From Endotrypanum monterogeii (taxonomy: Eukaryota; Euglenozoa; Kinetoplastea; Trypanosomatida; Trypanosomatidae): a stretch of 64,000 nucleotides of DNA. The position numbers and the translations under genes are program-made. The stretch lies in NCBI GenBank assembly GCA_000333855.2, contig CM007324.1, positions 381,478-445,477 on the forward strand. Reading direction: 5' to 3'. Below, piece after piece: positions 30,846-40,837 of this stretch; the first letter of the stretch is position 1, and every line of letters starts with the position of its first letter. The notes beneath the pieces were generated by a model. That model was given only the letters and a program-made list of their open reading frames with translations, made no database searches and was not told where the DNA came from.

Positions 30846-31366
30846 TTATCTCAAGAAGACGGGTTGATTCCCTTCTATATTTTGCCCTCCATCGTCTCTA
30901 TCATGGCACACAAAAGAGATGCCCCACACACCATACTCCAACTTCAGCGGGTCCACCAGCGTATTGCGTGGCGTAAGGCAAACGTCACACATGCGGCCAA
31001 TGATAAAATAGATTACCCCTCCCACAACAACATACGCCCACAAGTCAGCCCATCACTTATTTGTAGGACGTCTCACATACGCCCCCATCACACCAGCTGC
31101 CACACACTTTATCTATTACACCAACAACAAAAAAGAGGGGCAACAAATGCAGTGCACCATCAGTACACCCCTTGAGCTCCGGCTGGAATGCGCCAGGTGC
31201 AGATCCACACCCCACCCAACACGTCTTTGACTCTGTTAACTTTCACGGACGTTAGCCATGAGGAGGCCACCGACACGAGAAAGAAAACACACGCCATAGT
31301 GAACCACAGTGGCTCAGAGAACCTACACACCCGCACGCTCAAGTCCGGCAGGGAGGGGATATCCAA
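30846..31366 (-). pseudogene. Possible remnant of a small membrane protein
   Basis: Three adjacent frame pieces on the minus strand each encode a hydrophobic segment followed by a Cys/Trp-containing loop. From 31297 (ATG) a 45-aa frame reads ACVFFLVSVASSW and then GVWICTW. The next piece (about 31160-31055, another frame) reads HLLPLFFVVGVI and then GSWCDGGVC. A third (31043-30846) reads AYVVVGGVIYFIIG and then YGVWGISFVC. A T-run plus AG precedes the first piece. This could be a frameshifted multi-span gene or chance hydrophobicity from T-rich DNA. I would not name a family. Confidence 0.2.
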
Positions 31367-33602
31367 AAAAAAAAAGGGAGGTGAATAGTATCCACACCCA
31401 CAATTTTAGGAAAAAAAAACGCAGCACTGGTGAGCACATCGCATCTGCACATATAAGCTGACACGAGAAGGAAACGTTGCGTAGAGGAAGTTAGAGGGAC
31501 GGCAGATGAAGGGGTCGACCATTGCTCGTGCATCGTGTAGATCGTGCTTTTTTTTTTCTTAGCTTTTGTTTTGTGGCACGGGCTGTAATTTCACAGAGGA
31601 GCACGAGAACCACGGAAAAGAGAACGCAATGAAAGCGGGGTCAACCCCCCTCTGCGAGGAAAAGAAAAAACAGAGGTGACAAGTGAGCAAACAAGCGAGC
31701 ACAAAGACGAAGGGGAAGTGATGAGGAAGAGAGGGGGAGAGAAAAGAAGGAAAACAAATTGAAAAAAAAAATCAGACAGACACATACGCGCACCTAACAA
31801 AAGCTAATTTTCTCCTTCAGCTTCGAGTCTTCCTTTTCTTGTTCCCCCTGTGTTTGTCCCCTCGCAGCAGTCGTCTCTGCCTCACTTGTACGGAAAGAAG
31901 GAAATTACATGAACAACGCTAAAAAAGAGGGAGAGAATCGCGACGATGCTTACTGCAGATGCACAAGCTCCTTTTGCCTTCATCCCTTCTGCCTGCGTTA
32001 TCTGCACTACGGCGTGTCGAAGAATCCATCCACGTTTCTGTTGTCGCTTCGACGCGTGAAAATAGTATGGAAGAGAGCACCGGTCAGCGACAAACCGTCA
32101 ATCACGGAGTCAGACCTCTGTGACCCACCATAATGTGTCTGTACGTTGAGGTCTATTTCTTATCCCACATAGCCTACAAGCCAGTCTTGTCTATCATGTC
32201 CATTCCTTTTTTTCTTTGAGGTGGCTGTGGGGAGCGCACCTATGTGGTGTTCCTCCAGATGCACTTTGGAAAAAAAAAAACATGTCACGAAAAGAGCGAC
32301 GCTGACGAAAACAGACGTTGTCCTGCGGACGCATAAGAGAGAAGCACCTGCAAAATACGATCGTCTGGCACCAGATAAAGAAGAAACATGAGTTGTGCTT
32401 TTTTTTTTAAACCCCGTTCTGAACAGCACCGGTGGCCACACATGCAATACCCATAAGTAGAACATCATTTCCTCGTTGGTGCGAAAATAATTTAAATACA
32501 AGTCGGAAGGAATGATCAGAGGTGGGGGAGGGGAGGGAAAGACCGGGGAAAAAAAAAACAGTCAGGGAGAAAAAAAGTAGTTCAGCGGTTGTGTGTGTAT
32601 GTTTGTGTGTGCGTGTGCGAGGAAGAAGAGGGAGAGAAGAGAAGGGCAGCAATATGTAGAAATAAATATAAATATATTTATTTTTATGCCGACCTCTTTT
32701 CTACAGTCTTCGGGGAAAAAAAAAAGAAATCAGCCAAGTAAACAACAGAAAAAGAGGGGAAACGAAGAGGACATAAAAAAAAAAAACAGAGACAGGTGAA
32801 TAAGGAGGGAGAGCAAACAATTTTTAAAAAGTGGGTAGGGTAAGCGGAATATAGCGGTGACACGGTGAAGGAGAGGGGTCAGAGGAACTGATGTGGATGC
32901 TCGTTCTCCCACCCCTGTCGGCCGCGGGCTTCCTCACACGAGCAGCAGCAGCACCGGAAGCTTGTGTTACCTCTTGTTATTTGCTGCTCGTCAACACTGT
33001 ACCTGAGCGCTCCTTTCCATTTGACTTTCCCCTTTTCTCCCCTACCCCCGTTGCCCATTGCCTGTGCACACACATTCCAATGCACAGTCTCCACCTTTTC
33101 CATGTATCTCTCTTCATTCCCGACTCCTAAAAGGGAGACCCGCCACACCCGCTCAGAAAGTCATCACAAAAAAAAAAAAAGTTAAGCAACGAAATGAGAG
33201 CGGTCATGTGAAATGGGCGGAGGCACATCTCCTTCCTTCCAATTAAGCGTGTCAGTTCTGGTATACGGTGCGGGTGCGAGTGCGAGCGTAGTACCTAGGA
33301 AGCGAAGGAAAACTAAAGGGGGCGACAGATAAGACCCGCACATCCGCAGAGTAGAGAAAAGGACGTTGACTGGAGAGGGGAATTATATACATACATATAG
33401 AATTCCCAAAAGGAAAGGGGAGACATCACGAAATAAGCACAACGAGAGCGAAGAAGACGAGGGGAATGGGAGAAGAGGGGAGAAAAAATAGTTTGACAGA
33501 ACACAAATGAACTAAAACAGCGAAAATGGACAACAGGAAAGCAGTGAAGCAACAAACCAGCTAACACGCACAGACACATACCTACCTACACGCACAATCG
33601 TT

Positions 33603-33654
<52 letters not shown>
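33603..33654. repeat. (TA)n microsatellite
   Basis: About 50 bases of TA with two interruptions. Confidence 0.95.
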
Positions 33655-35426
33655 AAGAGTCAACACACACATATACACATTCACAGAAACACAAGCACAA
33701 CTATGTTACCAAGGAGTGAAAGAAGTGCAGTGCACCACCTTGTTGACGCTCATCATCTTCCGCCCATCATTTCTTTTTTTATATCTCGTCATCTCTCTTT
33801 CTGTGTGCGCTTGCTTTTCGCCTCCTTTGTCAGTTGTGGGGCCTTCCACCGTTGCTTGGCGCGGCAGTTGAACACCACAGAACACACAACCAGATAAATA
33901 GGAGAGAAACACCCCTCCCCTGATGTAATAATGCTGCGGACATCAACCGTAGAGTGAGAATGGGGTGTCAGAGTATTTTTTTTTTTCCAAGAGGACGGCG
34001 ACGAGGGGCTGTGAACAAAAGCCGAGAGGACACGAGTACCTCCCAACAATTGCACCCACCCCTACCAGAGGCCTTACCGGAGTAGAGCAGGGTAGCCACA
34101 CGTAGAACAACTGTTCACCCTCAAACCCCCAATTCTACGAAGTCCTCTACGTTGTACTTGTGCTTAAGCTGTCACCTCTACTACAGCGTTTGAAAAATCT
34201 CCCTGAATGCAAATGCGTTTATCTTGTGTACGCGACATTCCACATACCCCCGCATCCTCCAATATTGCGTACAGCGTCTTCGCTGTTCGCAGTATTCACG
34301 GCGCCATCGACTACCCTCACCAAACACATGCCACCTGTATAAGATCCTGTGACATGCCGACATACGTGTCCGCTAAAGTGATTGGTTCTCCACTTCACCT
34401 TCAGTTTTTTTTTTTCACCTGAACAGACGAGCGGTCCATAGAAGGCCTCACAACAGCTTCCCTTTTTGATTGTTTTCAGCCCATGAGAGTAGAGCTTGGG
34501 GAGGCGAAGAAAACATTCCCACGAGGGGAGCGGCTGCGAAGGGGAGTATGAACGAAGACGGCCCTGTGACGGAGACACGCGTTGCTACTTTAAAAGAAAA
34601 AAAAGAGAATCATGGGGTAACTCAGAGTACACCAGCAGAGGGAAAAAACAAATTACACAGAAAAGAAACAAAAAAAAACCTATGGGGAGCTGGAACGAGC
34701 ACGCGCACACACAGCGGAGGAGAACGCTTCACGGAAGGGGGGAGACGTGGGGGAGACGTGGGGCAGACGTTATGCACCAGGAACAAAAATAAATTCACCG
34801 AGGCGTGACACAACAAACGAAAGAGTGAACACAATAGAGGCATGAGCTGAAAACAGGAACATGAACTGACAGAAAGACACAGAAACCGTCGGGACATGCA
34901 CATACACGGGAGGAGTTGAGCGCAACAAGAGAGAAACAAGACGGTCCTTTAAAGCACACATCCGTATACCCTGCCCGCTATTCCTGAAGTAAGAGCAGAG
35001 GAGTGGACGGCATCAGAGTTGTATATGAATGTTGCGCCGACCCTTCCCCTCCCCACCCCCTTCTCCCGTGCATGTGTATGTGTGTGTGTGTGTGTCATAC
35101 TTCACCTAGGTCGAGTCTTTTTTTAAAAAAAGGAAAGCGAAAAAAAAAAAAGATGACACGTTTGCTTTCACACGTATGAGAAACCAAACCAAAGCAAAGC
35201 AAACCAAAGCAAACAACAACAACAACAGAGAGGGGGGCGATGGAGGGGAGGGAAAAAGAGGTCGGTAAAAGACTGCACTCGGAAACAGAGGGAAGGGAAG
35301 GAGGAGGGAAAAAGCGACGGAAGCAGTTGTGTATCCGTAGGTGCGCGCGCGTTCAATGCTCGCGAAAGAGTTGACTACACCAGAAAGAACGAGTCGGCAT
35401 AGAGGGAAAAAGGGGGATAGGAGAAA

Positions 35427-35508
35427 CTAAAGGTGAAGGGGAAAGGGGGGACGGCGTAGAGGGACAACGCAATTTGGAAATGAGGAGAGCGAATCCATGA
35501 CCGCCACG

Positions 35509-35552
<44 letters not shown>

Positions 35553-36050
35553 ACACACCTCCGCATCTCGGAGCCGTAAAACTGGAAAAGGAAAAAAGAA
35601 CGCAGGCCGAGGAGCGAACCGATGATACTGATTGAAGGCAAAAACAAGCAAGCAAACTGCTGGAAACAAAAACTGTGGCGTGCACAAGACAAGAAACAAT
35701 GGAGACACACCGTATTGACACGTCGGAAGGAGATCTTGCAGATGCGTAGAGGGGCAACGAATGCAGTCTGCGCATACAAACGAGGAGAGAGATGTAAGCT
35801 GAAGAACAGACTCGGGCACCCTGGAATATAACACAAAGAAAAGGAAGTGAAAGGGGGACGGTAGGGTGCCGCAGATGGCGTTGCAAAGACTGAGTCTAGC
35901 TGCACCTCGCCTCGTCCATAACTGCGCAACCTTTTCCATTCGTCGTTTGTATACGTTCTGTAGACCAGGGACATTAGAGAGAGCCTTGACAGATTCATAA
36001 ACGCACGCAAGTCGCAGGCCCATATACACGCCAGTATGAAAGCCGGTCAT
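35427..36050 (-). CDS. Uncertain ORF (207 codons), N-terminal part protein-like
   Basis: An ATG at 36050 opens a long frame whose first 65-70 residues are varied and protein-like (MTGFHTGVYMGLRLACVYES, then a basic helical segment). The rest is Phe/Leu/Cys-rich, includes a Cys-Val run translated from the (CA)n repeat at 35511-35548, and resembles read-through of UTR. A T/C tract ending in CCAG lies about 35 nt upstream. If real, the gene is probably short and interrupted by a frameshift or assembly error after about residue 70. No family is recognised. Confidence 0.2.
35511..35548. repeat. (CA)n microsatellite
   Basis: About 19 CA units. Confidence 0.95.
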
Positions 36051-36494
36051 CTCCTAAAGCCCACAGCTCTCGGCAGGCGCTGGCACACAAGACAAAAAGA
36101 ATACCCTCTATAATCCCCCTCCACGCCATGAACATTCCCTTTCGTGCAGGACAATGAGGCATGCGGGTTGACGTCGATACCTCTCCACCCAAGACGCGTT
36201 TACGCCCAACTGCAACCATGTGAGCTTGTCCACCCAAGTGTAAGCCCCGGAAATGGCAACACACACACACACACACCGATACGAATGGCGACGGAAGCGC
36301 CCACCCTACCCCCCGAAAAAAAAAAATTCAATCGTGACGCAGTACTTCCAAGGGGTATATATGTAGCGATGTACAGATATACCTTGTGTACGCAGAAGAG
36401 CGGAGCACCTATACAGACGCCTCCACAGAACCACCTACTGCGCGACAGCGACCTCACGTTCAAATAAAAACTACCCTGCCACCAATACACTTGC

Positions 36495-36496
<2 letters not shown>

Positions 36497-36529
<33 letters not shown>
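36497..36529. repeat. (TA)n microsatellite
   Basis: Uninterrupted TA dinucleotides. Confidence 0.95.
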
Positions 36530-36532
<3 letters not shown>

Positions 36533-37024
36533 CACGAGGGTACAAGAAAGAAAGAAAAGGGGGGGCAGGAAGGGGAGGGACGGTTGTTCGACGTGGAGGA
36601 TGCAAACACGAACGCACAAACACATGCCAGCTGCAGTATACGGGAAGATACGAGTACACTAGGGAAGAGTTTCATCAGTCACCATCACAAACACAAAACG
36701 GGGGGAGGGGGGAGGGAGGTAAGTCCACCTCCCCTCTTCCTACCTGAAGGCCCTGCGCGTGCGTACGCAGCTTGGAAGAGACGGAAACCCACCTCATCTG
36801 CGCAAGCACACAGGTATAGGGTGTGCAAACACTTCTCCTATCCCCCCCCCTCCTCACTTGACTACGCATACACCTACAGGAGCAATGACCCCCCTTTTGC
36901 TCCCCTTGATGTTGCCCGCGTGTTTGCGTATCTGAGCACCTCATTAACCAACCTCCACTGGTGCTCAACAATATCACCACAGCCAGAGGGTCGCACTTGG
37001 CCACCCAACTCATGCAGAGATACC

Positions 37025-37975
37025 CTAGCTCCAGCCCATCGGCGGGTACATGCCGGTGGTAGCCATCGTTGCTGTATTCATCGCCATGGGCTCCATCGTC
37101 CCCTGAGGACGATGGGCACCTTCGTCGTCGACCACCAGCGATGTGGTCGGGTTCGTTGTCTTGATCTCGTCCATACGTGAGAACTGGATATCGAGGGTGA
37201 ATGTAACGCTCTCGCCGAGGGTTACGGGCTGGCCTTGAAGTATATTCTTCACGTGCTCCGCAGACTCGCGAGCGTCGAACTGAACGAGTGCCTGCACACG
37301 GTTGTGATTCCATTGGCTACTCTCGTTCTTGGGAAGCACCACGATGCGCTCCACAGTCCCGTAGTTGGCAAAAATTTGATACACAATCTCCGGTGTAATG
37401 TGCGCTGCGGCAGATACATCGTATTGTGTGTTAAACATTGACACCAGCAAAGTTCGCGTCGCGTGCTGAGTGGCGGTGAGGCTTTGGTGGTTGCTAAAAC
37501 GAATGTACACCCGACGGCCGTCGATCTCCGCGTAGCCGGGCTCCTTGAAGAAATCCACGAGTTGCTCCGCACTCTTGGGGCTCTTCATCTCGATGAGGGC
37601 CTGGTTCATCTGACGCAGCATCACGATGTGCTTGATGTCGCCAAAGTTCTGGGCAAGGTTTTGGATGCTTAGCTGCGTCACCTCTGGTGTGACGTTGCGC
37701 ATGTGAATAACAGAGCTCGTATTACCAATCTCGTTGTTCCGCGGCCTTGGCTGCATCTCCGGCAGGACCTTTCCCTGGTTGTGGCCTTGTCCTTGATTGT
37801 GCCCTTGCTGCTGCTGTTGCATCGACGACGGGGGCACTCCATTTTGATAAGGAGGAGCATAATTTGGCACCACAGAAACCCCAGTGGACATGGGAGTAGA
37901 CAGCACACCAGGCTGGTAGGACATCATATTCGGCTGGCCGTACATTTGACCGGACACGAACTGCTGGCCGTACAT
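37025..37975 (-). CDS. DRBD3: PTB1/DRBD3-like RNA-binding protein (two RRMs)
   Basis: This 316-aa protein has a Gln/Gly/Tyr/Met-rich N terminus (1-85, with QQQQQ at 53-57) followed by two RNA recognition motifs of the polypyrimidine-tract-binding type. RRM1 (about 87-163) has VIHMRNVTPEV as RNP2 and NQALIEM as the RNP1-like strand. RRM2 (about 174-268) has TLLVSMFNTQYDVSAA, the PTB-type RNP2, and VQALVQF. In Trypanosoma brucei DRBD3/PTB1 stabilises sets of mRNAs and affects trans-splicing, and its gene lies next to FBPase, as here. I chose the ATG at 37975 because the longer frame upstream translates T-runs. An extremely long gene-poor region follows, so its 3' UTR may be several kb. Confidence 0.88.
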   Translation of the reverse strand: MYGQQFVSGQMYGQPNMMSYQPGVLSTPMSTGVSVVPNYAPPYQNGVPPSSMQQQQQGHNQGQGHNQGKVLPEMQPRPRNNEIGNTSSVIHMRNVTPEVTQLSIQNLAQNFGDIKHIVMLRQMNQALIEMKSPKSAEQLVDFFKEPGYAEIDGRRVYIRFSNHQSLTATQHATRTLLVSMFNTQYDVSAAAHITPEIVYQIFANYGTVERIVVLPKNESSQWNHNRVQALVQFDARESAEHVKNILQGQPVTLGESVTFTLDIQFSRMDEIKTTNPTTSLVVDDEGAHRPQGTMEPMAMNTATMATTGMYPPMGWS

Positions 37976-38024
37976 GAGATGCACGAGCCAGATGAAAAAA
38001 AAAAAAATAGCGACGAAGCTATGA

Positions 38025-38060
38025 CTACGCGGAAACAAAGAAGACGGGGAAGGCTGAAGA
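38025..38060 (-). promoter_or_regulatory. Candidate trans-splice acceptor for the PTB-like gene
   Basis: The minus strand reads CTTCCCCGTCTTCTTTGTTTCC and then AG at 38026-38025, about 50 nt before the ATG. A run of 13 T lies between the AG and the ATG. Confidence 0.45.
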
Positions 38061-39727
38061 CACACACAAATGCCAGCTGAGGCCAGCAGCTTAGGGGAGA
38101 GCAAAAAAAAAAAAAAAGAATAATAATAATAGTAATAAAACAAGGTGTATGTGTGTGTGTGGGGGGGGGAGAAATCTACGTCGCTCTGCTTTCCAACAAA
38201 AACAGGCCAAAAAACAGAATGCCGCACGCGAGAACAAGTTGAGTCACCGCGAGATAGAGACCAGCTGCTCTGCACAGAGGTAAAAAGCGGAGAGAAGGGA
38301 GGGGAAAGGGGTTCAGGTGCGAGTGTAAGTAACTGTGAAGGTATGTCGTTGTATGAGAAGCGTTGTAGAGGGAGGGGGGTGAAGAGAAAGGGGAAGGGTG
38401 GGACGAGGGAAAATGTGCGCCGTATAGCCTGCTAGTGTTTGTGGGAAAAAGGCCGGAAAAGAAAAAAATAAGTGAAAAGTGAGAGAAGGGCAGGAAAGAA
38501 CGCGCAATCACTACGCACACACAGAACAATAACTTGGCAACACGAAGAAAGGGGGAGAGGGGCAAAAAAAAAAAAAAACAAGAAGGGGAAAAAGAGGAAG
38601 GGGAGCTATTGTCGAGGTCGGACTAATGCTCAATCGAGATATGTGTTGAGAGAAAGCGAGGCGGGGGGATAGTATTGACGCACAAAAGAAGAGGGAAAGG
38701 GGGGAAAAATCTGAGGGGAAGAAGGGAGAGAGAACAACGAGCTGATATAAATGAGGGGATCAGGGTAGAGGCAGGGGAAAAGACAAGTGCTCGATCGTTT
38801 GGGTGTTCTTCACTTTTTTCTCTCCTCCTTTTTTTTAGTTCTTTTCGGAGAAATCGATTGTACACCCTTCAGTGAAAAGGCGTAGAACTAGAGATGGGAA
38901 CGATGAGGAGGCGAAATACGAGCACACGCGACAAGCAACGCAAAGCAGAATAACAAAACAGCCACACACAGACACAACTCAGAACTAAAAAAAAAAAAAC
39001 AGACGTTGGTGCGTGTGCAGAAGTTGTGAGCGGCGAAGCGAGGGCTGGGAAAAAGGAGACACGGAAGGAATTGCAAGGCGCAAGGGCCGTAAAGCCACGA
39101 GCCACGACAGGAAAAAGGAAGAGAAGTAACGGGGGAGAGGGATAAACAACAACAGAAAAAAAAAAACGACGACGACGCAGCCCAAGTAAGAAATATTTTA
39201 CCGACTCACTTCTCACGAACACGCTGACACACTCTGACACAGTCGTGAAAAGATAGAGAAAAAGAGATGACAGAGTGTGAAGAGAGAGAAAAGGGGTTGA
39301 CAGGACCACACGTACAAGCCGCAGACGCACTCAACAGAGCAAAATCTTTATAGGGATCTGTCGAAATGAAATACGAAAAAAGCAAAACAAATCGACCAAG
39401 CGACAGAAGGCGAAAGGAATTGAAGATGATAGAGAGGAACACAAAAAAACTTTCTGTATTTTTCTTTTTGAAAATATACTTTCCTTTTTTTAAGTCTTCT
39501 CGTTTTCTCAACCGTTGCGAATCGACTTCTTCGTTCGTCTTCAAACAAAACGAGCTTTTTCGGTTGGTGTTGCACTCCTTTTCTTTTTTTTTTTTGAGGG
39601 GGGGGGGTTTTGAGTGTGAAGGGAGGAAGGCTTTTGTTTCTTTTCCCGGTGGCACGGCGGTGATGAAACACACGCAAGAGGAAAAAAAAAAAAAGTTCTC
39701 GGCAAATGCGAAATCGGATCGGTGGCC

Positions 39728-39802
39728 GGAAGGAGGAAGGGGAGGGGAGGAGGGGGGGAGGAGGGGGGAGGGGAGGAGGGGGGAGGAGAGAGGAGAGGAG
39801 AA
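39728..39802. repeat. 75-nt homopurine, G-rich tract
   Basis: An unbroken A/G run with many GGGG blocks on the plus strand could form G-quadruplex or triplex DNA. The transcript would carry the C/U complement. Confidence 0.85.
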
Positions 39803-39840
39803 CAGTGGAACAAAAGAGCTTGAACTTCTTCCCCGTTGCA

Positions 39841-39863
39841 TGTGTGTGTGTGTGTGTGTGTGT
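39841..39863. repeat. (TG)n microsatellite
   Basis: TG run about 40 bases from the homopurine tract. Confidence 0.95.
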
Positions 39864-40837
39864 TGACAGAGTTAATGATGAAAGAAAAAAAAAGAATGGA
39901 AAAAAATCCGGGCATACACATGAGAAAGAAGACGGCAGTGTTGTATGATACGCGTCACAGCGACGGTGCACAAAGGGAATGATGGACAAAAAAGGGGGGG
40001 CGAAGGAGAAGGAGGAAGGGGTAGAGAAACGTGACCGAAATAAGCGTGGGTTGCTGAAGGTGAACCACGGTAGCGACAACAACAAATAGAGCCTTATCCG
40101 AAGGTGTAGCTGCAGCACATGACTGACACGCGGCGCGTCAGGGTTAAGTCATTGGCCATGGCAAGCGCCAGGAGAATAAGACCCGTCCCCTAGAGGGTGA
40201 GCACATAGAAGCGTGAAAGACATAGAAACAGAAAGACTTCACACACACACACACAAACACACACGTATTTGCACACCATACCCTATCAGATCAGAGAGCC
40301 TGAAGAGTGAATGCTTAGAGGCGAATGAAATGCGCTGCTTTGTTTCTTCGCGGTGACTTTATTACCTCGAAAAACACGACGTAGTTTCGGACTACACCAA
40401 CAAAAAAGGGGGTGAAGTCTGACACGATGCAAATAATGCGAGCACGACTGGGACACGACGACACCCTTTCCCACGCGCCCTAATCAGAGATGCTCGTTAC
40501 ATTGTGACCTCTCTCCGTGAAAGCGGTCCTCTATGTTAAGTCCGTGAGGAAATGATAAGCAGCACGAACAAGAAAAAAATTCAAGGATCTGAACATGTGC
40601 GAGCTCGAGGTGTGGGGGAGAAGAAGGAACACTCCCAAAGCAGGAATATCGTCGAGAGCAACACATGCAAATAAAACACAGCCGCTCGTCGATTCCACGC
40701 CCCTCCCCACTTCATTTCCGACGCTGTAACCTGTCCAAGGCAATCAAGGCAACCATAGCCCAACGCACCTGTATTCGAGAAGTACCAGAACGCTGCCAGG
40801 GGAAACCTACAACTATCTTCCAACGTTGTCCACAGGC

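Larger units (their letters stand above)
29359..37024. other. Very long gene-poor stretch (7.7 kb)
   Basis: This is the largest stretch without a firm gene. It should hold the FkbM-type 5' UTR (C/T tracts near 29860-29880 and 30030-30075) and then the 3' UTR of the PTB-like gene. It is full of A/G and C/T tracts, (CA)n/(GT)n and two long (TA)n runs. Less simple segments occur at about 29570-29800, 30846-31366, 31900-32140 and 35880-36260. Weak minus-strand ORFs lie in three of them; I report two and do not call the one at 29568-29798 (76 codons, no recognisable features). Confidence 0.6.
37976..40837. other. Intergenic region, 2.9 kb, purine-rich
   Basis: No supportable gene. It holds the PTB-like 5' UTR and the 3' UTR of the 2373-aa gene. 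The plus strand is strongly A/G-rich over most of 38280-40050, so transcripts from the minus strand would be C/U-rich for over a kilobase. Confidence 0.7.

Noticed and set aside
31909..32133. 74-aa plus-strand frame with ordinary composition
   Set aside because: Protein-like by eye but antisense to the transcription unit, with no splice-like tract on that strand.
36386..37180. 264-aa plus-strand frame
   Set aside because: It translates a (TA)n run and overlaps the 3' end of the PTB-like gene antisense; no family resemblance.
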